DNA of 64,000 nt. Source: Chloroflexota bacterium (GTDB taxonomy: Bacteria; Chloroflexota; Dehalococcoidia; E44-bin15). The position numbers and the translations under genes are program-made. Shown here piece after piece: positions 43,533 through 52,455 of this stretch; positions within the stretch are counted from its first letter, which is position 1, and the number at the start of each line of letters is the position of its first letter. Location of the stretch: contig JAUVVB010000007.1 of NCBI GenBank assembly GCA_030604825.1, positions 1 to 64,000 of the forward strand, given 5' to 3'. Below the pieces are notes generated by a model. It was not told where the DNA came from and made no database searches. It saw only the letters and a program-made list of their open reading frames with translations.

Positions 43533-43557
43533 AAGTGGGTGTTTTCCCCACTTTTTT
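43533..43557 (+). terminator. Rho-independent terminator in the nusA leader
   Basis: AAGTGGG (43533-43539), 7-nt loop TGTTTTC, CCCACTT (43547-43553), then TTTT. It ends about 28 bases before the nusA ATG and begins about 24 bases after the predicted start, so it can both end the proS transcript and attenuate nusA's own mRNA. Confidence 0.65.
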
Positions 43558-43585
43558 ATTAGATTGGGGGGAGGCTTTGGGCAAG

Positions 43586-45007
43586 ATGAAGACCGAATTC
43601 ATGCTGGCCATTACCCAGCTTGCCGCCGAGAAGAAGCTGCCTCAGGAAGTGGTGCTGGAGGCGGTAGAGGCGGCGCTGGCTTCCGCCTTCAGGAAGAATA
43701 ACTTCGCCGCCAATCAGAACATCGAGGTGAAGCTCGATCCCAACACCGGTGAGGTAACCGTATTTGCCGAAAAGGTGGTGGTAGAAACGGTAACCGATCC
43801 CCGCCTCGAGTTCTCTTTGGAGGAGGCCAAAAGGATAAAAAGGGATATCGAGCTTGGTGAAACCATCGAAGTTGAGGCCACCCCCAAAGATGCCGGCCGA
43901 ATCGCCGCTCAGACGGCAAAGCAGGTGGTGCTGCAACGCCTCCGCGAGGCGGAGAGGGAGCTTGTTTTCGAGGAGTTCTCCGATCGGGAGAGCGACATCA
44001 TCACCGGGATTGTGCAGCGAATAGAGCCCAGGCAGATCACCATGGACCTGGGCAGGACCGAGGGCATCTTGCCTAACTCGGAGCAGGTGCGCACCGAGCG
44101 CTACAGGGTGGGGCAAAGGCTAAAGGTATGCCTCTTGGAGGTACATCGCACCACCAGGGGGCCACAGATCTTCGTATCGCGGACCCACAGGAACCTACTG
44201 CGTCGCCTCCTCGAGCTGGAGGTCCCCGAGATCCACAGTGGCACTGTGGAGCTAAAGGCCATTGCCCGCGAGGCTGGCTATCGGAGCAAGGTTGCGGTGG
44301 CGGCACGCCAACCGGGAATCGATCCCGTGGGCTCGTGCGTCGGGCTGCGCGGCATCAGGATCCAGAACATCGTCAACGAGCTGAACGGGGAGAAGATCGA
44401 TGTCGTGGAGTGGCATGCCGACCCCAAGGCGTTCATTGCCAATGCCCTCAGCCCGGCTGCGGTAACCAGCGTGGAGATGGAAGAGGAGGAGAAGACGGCA
44501 ACCGTGGTGGTCCCCGACCGACAGTTATCCCTAGCCATCGGCAAGGAAGGGCAGAATGCCAGGCTTGCCGCCAAGCTCACCGGGTGGCGAATCGATATCA
44601 AGAGCGTCTCCGCTGCCGAGGCGGAAAGGGCCATCGCTGAGGAAAAGGCCGCCCTTGAAAAACCCGTAGCGGAGGAAGTGGAGGTGCCATCCGTTGCCGA
44701 GATAGAGGAGGCCGTCGCCCCAGAAGAGGAGCATGTTGAGCTTCCGGCTGCTGAGGAGGCTCCCCTGAAAGCGGTGCCCCAGATAACAGAGCCTCCCCCC
44801 CTCCGTGAGCTTCGCTTTGCCGAGGATATCTTCCCTCCCCGGGTGGTTCAGCCGGATAAAAAGGCGAAGGAAGCTAAGGGGAAGAAGAAGAAGGAGCCCG
44901 TAGAGATAGAAAAGAAGGAGGGGGTTATCAGGCCAAAGAAGGCTCGCCGCTCCCCAAGGGTCCATATCGAGGGCGAGGATGAGGAATACCAGGAACTGCT
45001 GAAGTGA
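43586..45007 (+). CDS. nusA: Transcription termination/antitermination factor NusA
   Basis: 473-residue RNA-polymerase factor: N-terminal domain ([19 protein letters not shown]), S1 domain ([17 protein letters not shown], about 120-190), KH1/KH2 ([37 protein letters not shown]), and a long acidic then Lys-rich tail from about 350. The ATG at 43586 was chosen with GGGAGG 11 bases upstream; the frame's earlier start at 43535 overlaps the leader terminator. rimP, the usual upstream neighbour, is not here. Confidence 0.95.
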   Translation: MKTEFMLAITQLAAEKKLPQEVVLEAVEAALASAFRKNNFAANQNIEVKLDPNTGEVTVFAEKVVVETVTDPRLEFSLEEAKRIKRDIELGETIEVEATPKDAGRIAAQTAKQVVLQRLREAERELVFEEFSDRESDIITGIVQRIEPRQITMDLGRTEGILPNSEQVRTERYRVGQRLKVCLLEVHRTTRGPQIFVSRTHRNLLRRLLELEVPEIHSGTVELKAIAREAGYRSKVAVAARQPGIDPVGSCVGLRGIRIQNIVNELNGEKIDVVEWHADPKAFIANALSPAAVTSVEMEEEEKTATVVVPDRQLSLAIGKEGQNARLAAKLTGWRIDIKSVSAAEAERAIAEEKAALEKPVAEEVEVPSVAEIEEAVAPEEEHVELPAAEEAPLKAVPQITEPPPLRELRFAEDIFPPRVVQPDKKAKEAKGKKKKEPVEIEKKEGVIRPKKARRSPRVHIEGEDEEYQELLK

Positions 45008-45303
45008 TGACCTCTCAAAAGAAGAAGCAGCCTCTTCCAGCAAAGCATATCCCCCAGCGCACCTGCATCGGCTGTCGCCAGGTGAGGCCGAAGCGGGAAC
45101 TGATCCGCATCGTGCGCACCGCCGAGGGTGCGGTGGAGGTGGACCCGACGGGGAAGAGATCAGGGCGCGGCACTTATTTATGTAAAGCAAAGGCCTGCTG
45201 GGAAGCGGGACTGAAAAGGGAGCGTATGGACCACACCTTGAGGGTCAAGATCGACCCCGAAGACCGGAGCAGACTTGCCCACTATGGGGAGACGCTCCCA
45301 TAA
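45007..45303 (+). CDS. rnpM: YlxR/RnpM family RNA-binding protein (DUF448)
   Basis: 98-residue protein, known in Bacillus as an RNase P modulator. RTCIGCRQVRPKRELIRIVR at 17-36 is the family hallmark, followed by GRGTYLCKAKACWE. ATG overlaps the nusA stop (TGATG). Position between nusA and infB is the classic one; no L7Ae-like gene intervenes. Confidence 0.93.
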   Translation: MTSQKKKQPLPAKHIPQRTCIGCRQVRPKRELIRIVRTAEGAVEVDPTGKRSGRGTYLCKAKACWEAGLKRERMDHTLRVKIDPEDRSRLAHYGETLP

Positions 45304-45317
45304 CCAGGGGAAACCCG

Positions 45318-47144
45318 ATGAGCGCAAGAAGGAAAACCGAAAAAAAGGTTGAGGCAGCCCAGGCAAAGGCTGAGCCAGCATCCAAGTCGGAGGGTGCTAT
45401 CACCATCCCTGCTTCCCTCACCGTGAAGCAGCTTGCCGATCTGATGGGGGTGAGCGCTGTGGAGGTGATCAAAAAGTTGATGAGACAGGGCATAATGGCA
45501 AGCATCAACCAGGTGATCGACTACCAGACGGCAGCCACTATTACCCCCGATTTTGGCTATCAGGCGCTGGCGGAGCAAGGGCCAACCCAAGCGGCCCTCC
45601 TCGCCCAAAGGCGGAAGAGGTTTGTGGAAGACGATACCGGGGCGCAGAAACCCCGCCCCGCTGTGGTCACCATAATGGGGCATGTGGACCACGGCAAGAC
45701 CAAGCTCCTGGATGCCATCCGCGAGACCAACGTGGCCGCCACCGAGGTAGGTGAGATAACCCAGCATATTGGCGCCTACCAGGTAGAGGTTCACGGCCAA
45801 AAGATAACCTTCCTCGATACCCCAGGGCATGAAGCCTTCACCGCGATGCGGGCCAGGGGGGCTCAGGTAACGGATACCGCCATATTGGTGGTGGCCGCTG
45901 ACGACGGGGTAATGCCCCAAACCATAGAGGCCATCGACCACGCTCGCGCCGCCGGGGTTCCCATTGTAGTCGCCATCAACAAGATGGATAAGCCAGAGGC
46001 CAATGCCCAGCGGGTGAAGCAGCAGCTCGCCGACCTGGGGGTGGTTTGCGAGGAGTGGGGGGGCGATGTGGTATGCGTCCCCGTATCTGCCAAGAAGAAG
46101 GAGGGGATCTCCGATCTCCTGGAGAACCTGCTCATCGTTGCCGAGATGGAGGAGCTGAAGGCAAATCCAGAGCGGCGTGCCATTGGCACGGTCATCGAGG
46201 CAAAGCTTGATAAGAGCAAGGGACCCCTGGCCACCGTTCTGGTGCAGATCGGCACCCTGAAGATGGGCGATCCCTTGGTCATAGGCGATACCTGGGGAAA
46301 GGTGAAGGCCATGTTCAACGATAGGGGGAAGCGCCTCAAGAAGGCAGAGCCAGCCACCCCGGTGGAGGTCCTTGGCCTAGGGAGCGTTCCCCAGGCCGGC
46401 GATACCTTTAGGGTGACCGCCACCGAGAGGGAAGCACGCACCCTGGCCCAAAGAGGGCAGGAGGAGAAAAGGCTTGCCACCTTGAGACCGATAAGCCCCC
46501 CCCGCCTCACCGAGCTCTCCTCCCAGATTCGCGAGGGGCAGGTGAAGGAGCTCAACATCATCCTGAAGACCGATGTCCAGGGGAGCATCGAGCCCATAAA
46601 GACCTCCCTGGAGAGGCTGAGCATTGACGAGGTGAAGGTGAACATCCTCCACTCGGGGAGCGGCAGCATCACCGAAGGGGATGTGCTGCTCGCCCTGGCC
46701 TCCAGAGGGATCATCCTGGGCTTTAACACCCGCCCCGAGCCCGGGGCAAAGCAGATGGCAGAGGCCGAGGGGATTGACATCCGATTATACGAGGTGATCT
46801 ATAACCTGGTGGACGATGTGGAAAGGGCAATGAAGGGGATGCTGGAGCCCACCTATGTGGAGGTGGTGGAAGGACACGCCGAGGTACGGGCTATCTTTGC
46901 CGCCTCAAGGCGAGCAAAGGTGGTCGGGGTCTATGTCAGCGATGGCAAGGTGGCCCGTGGCGCCGGGGCACGGATAATCCGCCACGGGGAGGTCGTATTT
47001 GAATCCACCGTGTCAAGCCTGAGGAGGTTCAAGGAAGACGCCAAGGAGGTTGCCACCGGGTTTGAATGCGGCGTGGGCATCGAAGGCTATAACGACTTCG
47101 AAATCGGCGACATCATCGAGCTTTATAGAAGGGAAAGGCAATGA
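45318..47144 (+). CDS. infB: Translation initiation factor IF-2
   Basis: 608-residue GTPase delivering fMet-tRNA to the 30S subunit. Short basic N-terminus, IF2_N (SLTVKQLADLMGVSAVEVIK), G domain with IMGHVDHGKT, DTPGHEAF and NKMD, then domains II, III and C2 (VEVVEGHAEVRAIFAASRR). It lacks the long N-terminal repeats of enterobacterial IF-2. ATG after CAGGGGAAACCCG. Stop overlaps rbfA (ATGA). Confidence 0.97.
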   Translation: MSARRKTEKKVEAAQAKAEPASKSEGAITIPASLTVKQLADLMGVSAVEVIKKLMRQGIMASINQVIDYQTAATITPDFGYQALAEQGPTQAALLAQRRKRFVEDDTGAQKPRPAVVTIMGHVDHGKTKLLDAIRETNVAATEVGEITQHIGAYQVEVHGQKITFLDTPGHEAFTAMRARGAQVTDTAILVVAADDGVMPQTIEAIDHARAAGVPIVVAINKMDKPEANAQRVKQQLADLGVVCEEWGGDVVCVPVSAKKKEGISDLLENLLIVAEMEELKANPERRAIGTVIEAKLDKSKGPLATVLVQIGTLKMGDPLVIGDTWGKVKAMFNDRGKRLKKAEPATPVEVLGLGSVPQAGDTFRVTATEREARTLAQRGQEEKRLATLRPISPPRLTELSSQIREGQVKELNIILKTDVQGSIEPIKTSLERLSIDEVKVNILHSGSGSITEGDVLLALASRGIILGFNTRPEPGAKQMAEAEGIDIRLYEVIYNLVDDVERAMKGMLEPTYVEVVEGHAEVRAIFAASRRAKVVGVYVSDGKVARGAGARIIRHGEVVFESTVSSLRRFKEDAKEVATGFECGVGIEGYNDFEIGDIIELYRRERQ

Positions 47145-47506
47145 CTAGGCGCACCGAAAGGCTTAACGACCTGATCAGGGAAGAGCTAAGCGAACTGCTC
47201 CAGCGCCAGGTTAAAGACCCAAGGCTCGCCTGCTTCCTAACCATAACCAGGGTAAATACCTCCCCAGACCTGAGGCACGCCAAGGTATTCGTGAGCATCA
47301 TGGGCAGCGAGGGGGAGAAGAAGGAGGCCCTGGAGGGCTTGTCCTCCGCCTCCAGCTTCTTCCAGAGGAAGCTGAGGGGGCGCCTTTCCCTGCGTCGCAT
47401 CCCCCAGCTCAGCTTCCATAAGGACGATTCCATCGAGCGGGCAGCTCATGTGCTCCACCTGATGAAAGAGGTGGCTGCTGAAGAGAGCGGCGAAGTTGAG
47501 CGTTGA
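47141..47506 (+). CDS. rbfA: Ribosome-binding factor A
   Basis: 121-residue 30S maturation factor with a single KH fold. RLNDLIREELSELLQRQVKDPRL at the N-terminus and RRIPQLSFHKDDSIERA near residue 90-106. ATG within the infB stop; the 3' end overlaps truB by 11 bases. Confidence 0.95.
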   Translation: MTRRTERLNDLIREELSELLQRQVKDPRLACFLTITRVNTSPDLRHAKVFVSIMGSEGEKKEALEGLSSASSFFQRKLRGRLSLRRIPQLSFHKDDSIERAAHVLHLMKEVAAEESGEVER

Positions 47507-48395
47507 TGGAATCCTCAATATCCACAAGCCCGCGGGAAGGACCTCCCTGCACATCGTCAATCTGGTGAGGCGGCTCAGCGGAGAGAGGCCGGTGGGGCAC
47601 GCTGGCACCCTTGACCCCGCGGCAACCGGGGTATTACCCATTTGCCTGGGACAGGCAACCAGGTTGGTGCCCTTTCTGGTAGAAGCCCCCAAGAGCTATC
47701 AGGCCGAGATCGAGCTGGGCATCTCCACCGATACCTATGATGCTGAAGGGAAGGTCACCAACATTGGTGACCCCTCCACCATCACCAGGGAGCAGGTAGA
47801 AGGGGTGCTCCCTTCCTTTCGTGGCGTCATCCCCCAGCAGCCCCCCATGTATAGCGCCCTGAAGCACCGAGGGAGACGCCTCTATGACCTGGCCCGCGCT
47901 GGCATCGAGGTGGAAAGAGGGACCAGAAAAGCCCACATCTTTCGCCTCCAGCTCATCCGCTGGCAGCCTCCCCTTTTCACCATCGAGGTGGAGTGCGGCA
48001 AGGGCACCTACATCCGCTCCCTGGCTCACGACCTGGGCCAGTCCCTGGGCTGCGGCGCATACCTCAGGAAGCTGGTTCGCACCAGGAGCGGGCTTTTTGG
48101 GATCGAAGATAGCCTCACCATCCCCCAGCTTGAGGAAGCCTTCCGCCATGGATACTGGCGAGAGCTGCTCTATCCCATGGATGCGGTCTTGGAACATTGG
48201 AATGCCGTCATTGTGGCAGCGGAGAAGGAGCAGGCCATTGGAAATGGTCGCCCCTTGGCTCTAGACCAGGAAAGGGGCCGGGATAAATCCCGTTGCCGTG
48301 CCTATTCCCGGGATGGGCGCTTCCTAGCTGTGCTGCGCTTTCTTCCAGAAAAGGGGCTTTGGCAGCCAGAAAAGGTATTCTCAGGCCACCAATAG
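47496..48395 (+). CDS. truB: tRNA pseudouridine(55) synthase
   Basis: 299-residue enzyme isomerising U55 of the tRNA T-loop. GILNIHKPAGRTSLHIVN, catalytic-Asp motif GHAGTLDPAATGVLPICLG near 35-53, QQPPMYSALKHRGRRLYDLAR, and ECGKGTYIRSLAHDLG. TTG start at 47496 inside rbfA. Last gene of the large operon. Confidence 0.96.
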   Translation: MSVDGILNIHKPAGRTSLHIVNLVRRLSGERPVGHAGTLDPAATGVLPICLGQATRLVPFLVEAPKSYQAEIELGISTDTYDAEGKVTNIGDPSTITREQVEGVLPSFRGVIPQQPPMYSALKHRGRRLYDLARAGIEVERGTRKAHIFRLQLIRWQPPLFTIEVECGKGTYIRSLAHDLGQSLGCGAYLRKLVRTRSGLFGIEDSLTIPQLEEAFRHGYWRELLYPMDAVLEHWNAVIVAAEKEQAIGNGRPLALDQERGRDKSRCRAYSRDGRFLAVLRFLPEKGLWQPEKVFSGHQ

Positions 48396-48429
48396 CAGCC
48401 TCAAAGCTTCACCACAGCTTTAGAGGCAC

Positions 48430-48459
48430 TTGACATCTCAGCCAAAAAGCGTTTATATT
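48430..48459 (+). promoter_or_regulatory. Promoter of the DUF5679 gene
   Basis: Consensus -35 TTGACA (48430-48435); -10 TTATAT at 48453-48458 (17-base spacer) or TATATT at 48454-48459 (18). Followed by AAAGGAGGTGATCT before the ATG at 48487. Confidence 0.65.
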
Positions 48460-48486
48460 CAACGAAGCTGAAAGGAGGTGATCTAG

Positions 48487-48630
48487 ATGGCCCAAGCCTA
48501 TTGCTTCAAATGCAGGGCAAAACGGGAGATCAGGGATCCCCAAAACGTGACGCTCAAGAACGGAAGGCCGGCAATCAGGGGGACCTGCCCCGTCTGCAGA
48601 ACAAAGGTATTCCGCATTGGCAAGGGATGA
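48487..48630 (+). CDS. DUF5679 small zinc-ribbon protein
   Basis: 47-residue single zinc ribbon: MAQAYCFKCRAKREIRDPQ, then GRPAIRGTCPVCRTKVFRIG. The ribosome-binding site AAAGGAGGTGATC is near-perfect, and with its own consensus promoter this suggests strong expression. Function unknown; proteins of this size and motif recur in Chloroflexota, from memory. Confidence 0.85.
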   Translation: MAQAYCFKCRAKREIRDPQNVTLKNGRPAIRGTCPVCRTKVFRIGKG

Positions 48631-48683
48631 TCTGGGCGATTCGGCGCTGACCGAGGACATCCTTCTATCCTTGCTGGGGCAAT

Positions 48684-49337
48684 TTACGGATTAAGCTTTG
48701 CGGATTGATCGTTAGCATTTTGATCCACTTCTTCTTCGTCCAAGCCAGCCCCGCGAGCGATAGCACGGGCAGTGTTGGTGGAAAGAAGCTCGTCTTCGTC
48801 GTGGGCGTCGGAGCTAAGGAGGAGCTTGGCTCCAGCAAGATTCGCTTGCTTATAGATATGCCCATTGCAGAGGGAGTGCCCTCGCCTTGCGCTGATCTCG
48901 AGGAAGACGCCCTGTGCTGCTGCCATTTCGGCCTCTTCAAGGGTCAACAAGCCGGGATGTGCCAGAATATCAACATAGGGGCACTGAAGGGCTGCCTTGT
49001 TGGTGCCTTCGGCCACGGGCTCGGTGAAGGATTCACCGTGAACGATGACCAACCATGCCCCCAATTCCTTGGCCCGCCGAGCCGCCTCGCCTATCGCCCG
49101 GGGAGGAATATGGGTAAGCTCAACGCCGGGGATGGCCAGGATATCCCAGTGTGCCCTGGCCAGGGCGCAATCGGCGGTGATTTCCCCGATCAGGCGCTCA
49201 AGATAGCCAATGCCAACGTGGTCGGTGAGGGCAACAGCCTTATAGCCCTTTGCCGCGGCACGCCTTATTAGCTCGATGGGAGATAGGGAACCATCGCTGA
49301 GCGAGGTGTGGGTATGAAAATCGTAGACCACGATCAC
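48684..49337 (-). CDS. PHP-domain phosphoesterase (histidinol-phosphatase type)
   Basis: 217-residue metal-dependent phosphoesterase. DFHTHTSLSDGS (metal motif 1), ALTDHVGIG, GVELTHIP, VIVHGESF, ILAHPGLL, and C-terminal SSDAHDEDEL. GTG start at 49337 in the 49-bp gap divergent from the inositol-phosphate synthase gene. A second PHP gene lies at 50513. Substrate not determined. Confidence 0.87.
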   Translation of the reverse strand: MIVVYDFHTHTSLSDGSLSPIELIRRAAAKGYKAVALTDHVGIGYLERLIGEITADCALARAHWDILAIPGVELTHIPPRAIGEAARRAKELGAWLVIVHGESFTEPVAEGTNKAALQCPYVDILAHPGLLTLEEAEMAAAQGVFLEISARRGHSLCNGHIYKQANLAGAKLLLSSDAHDEDELLSTNTARAIARGAGLDEEEVDQNANDQSAKLNP

Positions 49338-49386
49338 CTCCTCGGTGAGATGAGTTTTCCATTATAGCATAAAGGAAGGGGAGAAT

Positions 49387-50463
49387 TTGAGCAAGATAAA
49401 TGTAGCTATCGTAGGCGTGGGAAACTGTGCTTCCTCACTGGTGCAAGGCGTTTACTACTACCGCGATGTGACAGAGGGGGAATCGATCCCGGGGCTGATG
49501 CATGTCAACATCGGGGGCTATCACATTGGCGACATCAACTTCGTCGCCGCCTTCGATATCGACCGCAACAAGGTGGGGAAGGACCTGGCCGAGGCCATCT
49601 ACACCCCACCCAATAATACCTTCAAGTTCTGCCAGGTTCCCGCCACCGGGGTAGTGGTGGAGCGGGGGATGACCCACGATGGTCTGGGAAAGTATCTATC
49701 CCAGATGATCACCAAGGCCCCGGGCGCTACGGCGAACATCGCCGGCATCCTCAAGGAAACGGAGACCCATGTGGTGGTAAACTACCTCCCCGTGGGCAGT
49801 GAAGAGGCCACCAAATGGTATATCGAGCAGGTGCTTGCCGCCGGCTGTGGCTTCATCAACTGCATTCCCGTTTTTATTGCCCGCGAGAAGTACTGGCAGA
49901 ACCGGTTTGCCGAGAGGGGACTTCCCATAATCGGCGACGACCTAAAGTCCCAGGTTGGTGCCACCATCACCCACCGCGTGCTCACCAACCTGTTCACAGA
50001 CCGCGGCGTTAAGCTGGAGCGAACCTATCAGCTGAACTTCGGCGGCAATACCGACTTTTACAACATGCTGGAGCGGGAGAGGCTAGAGTCCAAGAAAATA
50101 TCCAAAACGGAGGCCGTAACCTCACAGCTGGATTATAAGATAGACCCGGATAACATCCATGTTGGACCCAGCGACTACGTTCCCTGGCTTGGCGACCGAA
50201 AGTGGTGCTACATCCGAATGGAGGGGCGCACCTTCGGCGATGTCCCGCTGAACTTGGAGCTGAAGCTGGAGGTATGGGACAGCCCCAACTCCGCTGGGGT
50301 GGTGGTGGATGCCATAAGGTGCTGTAAGCTGGCCCTGGACCGAGGCATCAGCGGTGCCCTGATTGGTCCCTCCGCCTATTTCATGAAAGCCCCTCCCCGT
50401 CAATTTAAGGACGATGAGGCAAGGCGAATGGTGGAGGAGTTCATCGCCGGGAATGAAGGGTGA
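49387..50463 (+). CDS. Inositol-3-phosphate (myo-inositol-1-phosphate) synthase
   Basis: 358-residue NAD-dependent enzyme converting glucose-6-phosphate to inositol phosphate. [20 protein letters not shown] nucleotide loop, [41 protein letters not shown], and [19 protein letters not shown]. Size and motifs fit the short prokaryotic form. TTG start after GGAAGGGGAG. First gene of an inositol-lipid cluster with a PHP protein, a PimA-like glycosyltransferase and a CDP-alcohol phosphatidyltransferase. Confidence 0.94.
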   Translation: MSKINVAIVGVGNCASSLVQGVYYYRDVTEGESIPGLMHVNIGGYHIGDINFVAAFDIDRNKVGKDLAEAIYTPPNNTFKFCQVPATGVVVERGMTHDGLGKYLSQMITKAPGATANIAGILKETETHVVVNYLPVGSEEATKWYIEQVLAAGCGFINCIPVFIAREKYWQNRFAERGLPIIGDDLKSQVGATITHRVLTNLFTDRGVKLERTYQLNFGGNTDFYNMLERERLESKKISKTEAVTSQLDYKIDPDNIHVGPSDYVPWLGDRKWCYIRMEGRTFGDVPLNLELKLEVWDSPNSAGVVVDAIRCCKLALDRGISGALIGPSAYFMKAPPRQFKDDEARRMVEEFIAGNEG

Positions 50464-50512
50464 TCCGCTACTTCTCGGGCAGCAGCCGGAGAAGCAGTTG
50501 GGGGGGAAGCAT

Positions 50513-51280
50513 TTGAGCCTCAGCAGCGAAGGAAAGGATTACGGGAAGGCAGATATCCATATTCATAGCAGCGTGGGCGATGGCATGGCAGCCGTCTCCG
50601 CCATCCTCGACTTCGTGGAGCAAAACACCGAACTCGATGTCATTGCCATTACCGATCACGATAGCATCGAGGGCAGCTATCAGGCCGGGGAGTTGGCCTC
50701 AAAACGGGGTTATCGTTTCCAGGTCGTCCCCGGCATGGAGGTTACCACCGTTGAGGGGCATCTGCTTGCCCTTTACATAGAAAACCCGGTCCCCAGCTTC
50801 AGGCCCCTGGAAGAGACCGTCGAGGCGATCCACGCCCAGGGAGGCCTTTGTATTGTGCCCCACCCCATGAGCTGGCTCACCGATAGCATCAGCAGGCGAA
50901 GCCTGGAGAGAATCCTCAGCAGCGCCGAGCAGAGCCTGTATATCGATGGCATCGAAATCATTAATGCCACGCTGGCAGGGAGCATCTCCAATCGCAGGGC
51001 AAGAAATTTCAACTGCAAGCACCAGCTTGCCGAAACCGGGGGAAGCGATGCCCACTTCCTCGCCGCCGTGGGCAGCGGGCTCACCCTTTTTCCGGGGCGA
51101 AGTGCTGAGGAACTGAGGCAAAGCCTGCTGCAGAGAACCACCCAGGCCATAAATGGCACCAGGTTCAGGCTTAACGATGTGGGGCCCCTCCAGATCGTAA
51201 GGCAGCAGCTTAAGAGCAGGGCGTTTCCCTACATGATTCGCCACATTTGGAGAAACCTTTTCCGGGCGCAGTCTTTATGA
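50513..51280 (+). CDS. PHP-domain phosphoesterase in the inositol-lipid cluster
   Basis: 255-residue PHP protein: KADIHIHSSVGDGMAAVSA, AITDHDSIEGS, GMEVTTVEGHLLALYI, CIVPHPMSW, GGSDAHFLAAVGSGLT. TTG at 50513 preceded by GGGGGGAAGC was chosen; the frame opens earlier at 50414 but that overlaps the inositol-phosphate synthase. Its place after that enzyme suggests it might dephosphorylate an inositol or sugar phosphate, which is inference. ATGA overlap with the next gene. Confidence 0.83.
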   Translation: MSLSSEGKDYGKADIHIHSSVGDGMAAVSAILDFVEQNTELDVIAITDHDSIEGSYQAGELASKRGYRFQVVPGMEVTTVEGHLLALYIENPVPSFRPLEETVEAIHAQGGLCIVPHPMSWLTDSISRRSLERILSSAEQSLYIDGIEIINATLAGSISNRRARNFNCKHQLAETGGSDAHFLAAVGSGLTLFPGRSAEELRQSLLQRTTQAINGTRFRLNDVGPLQIVRQQLKSRAFPYMIRHIWRNLFRAQSL

Positions 51281-52401
51281 AGATCGCTCTGGTCTCCCCG
51301 TATGATCATGCCCATCCCGGTGGGGTTGGGGTTCACATCTCCCACCTCTATGAGCAGCTCACCATGATGGGGCACGAGGTGAAGATCATTGCCCCTTGCT
51401 CCAGCAGGGAGGGGGTCGCCCATGGCGAGGACTTCATCCCCATTGGAAAGCCAATCCCGATTCACCGCAGGGGCACGGTGGCCCGGGTCACCCTCTCCCT
51501 GGGCCTTTCGCGGCGGGTAAAGGAGATCCTCAGAGAGGAGCATTTTGAACTGATCCACCTCCATGAGCCGCTATGCCCCCTGCTTCCACTGGTGGTGCTG
51601 GACCACTCTCAGGGGGTCAATGTGGGCACCTTCCACGCCTATCATCGCCGCGATATGGGCTACCGCTACGGGAGGTTCCTGCTCAGGCGATGGTTTGACA
51701 AGTTGCAGGGGAGGATCGCCGTTTCCAAGCCAGCGCTGGACTTCGTGAGCAGGTACTTCCCCGGCCGCTACGACATAATCCCCAACGGCATCGACCTGGA
51801 ACACTTCGCCACCCCGGTGCCCCCTATCGAGGGGCTCAACGATGGAAAGCTCAACATCCTTTTCGTGGGCAGGCTGGAGAAAAGAAAGGGGCTGAGGCAT
51901 CTGCTCGTTGCCTATAAGGAGGTGAAGAAGGAGATTCCAAACACCCGGCTCATCGTGGTGGGACCAAGGGTGGGGGTGCGTCGGGAATATGAAAGGCTGG
52001 TGGCCAAGGAAAACCTGCAGGATGTGGTGTTCACCGGCTATGTATCCTATGAAGACCTGCCCCGATATTATCATAGCTGCGACCTCTTCTGTGCCCCCGC
52101 CACCGGGGAGGAGAGCTTTGGCATCGTTTTGCTCGAGGCCATGGCAGCGGCAAAGCCCATCGTCGCTTCCCAGATCGAGGGCTATGCCAGTGTGATGAGC
52201 CACGGCATTGAGGGACTCCTGGTTCCCCCCGGGGATGAGCAGGCCCTTGCCCGCTCCCTGATCCATCTGCTGAGCGAGGGAGCGGAGCGCCAACAGATGG
52301 GGGCCAGGGGAAGGCTAAAGGTGGAGGAATACAGCTGGCAGAACATCGCCCAAAGGGTGGCAAGCTACTATAGCCGCCTGTTCCATGGATTTCAATCATA
52401 A
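51277..52401 (+). CDS. GT4 glycosyltransferase, PimA-like
   Basis: 374-residue GT-B enzyme: KIALVSPYDHAHPGGVGVHISHL at the N-terminus (the Gly-rich loop of PimA-type enzymes), IIPNGIDLEHF, FVGRLEKRKGLRHLL, and ESFGIVLLEAMAAAKPIVASQ. By neighbourhood, with inositol-phosphate synthase upstream and phosphatidylinositol-type synthase downstream, the likely reaction is glycosylation of an inositol phospholipid. ATG at 51277 overlaps the PHP stop. Confidence 0.87.
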   Translation: MKIALVSPYDHAHPGGVGVHISHLYEQLTMMGHEVKIIAPCSSREGVAHGEDFIPIGKPIPIHRRGTVARVTLSLGLSRRVKEILREEHFELIHLHEPLCPLLPLVVLDHSQGVNVGTFHAYHRRDMGYRYGRFLLRRWFDKLQGRIAVSKPALDFVSRYFPGRYDIIPNGIDLEHFATPVPPIEGLNDGKLNILFVGRLEKRKGLRHLLVAYKEVKKEIPNTRLIVVGPRVGVRREYERLVAKENLQDVVFTGYVSYEDLPRYYHSCDLFCAPATGEESFGIVLLEAMAAAKPIVASQIEGYASVMSHGIEGLLVPPGDEQALARSLIHLLSEGAERQQMGARGRLKVEEYSWQNIAQRVASYYSRLFHGFQS

Positions 52402-52422
52402 CCCGCGAAAGGGAGGCCAAAA

Positions 52423-52454
52423 CCCCTGGCAAAGGGCACTGCCCCTGCCAGGGG
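52423..52454 (+). promoter_or_regulatory. Compound hairpin hiding the ribosome-binding site of the next gene
   Basis: CCCCTGGCA (52423-52431) pairs with TGCCAGGGG (52446-52454), with an inner GGGC-ACT-GCCC stem (52434-52444). The right arm's GGGG is the only purine-rich stretch in front of the GTG/ATG starts at 52456/52459, so translation or transcription of the phosphatidyltransferase gene may be controlled here. Confidence 0.5.
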
Positions 52455-52455
52455 T

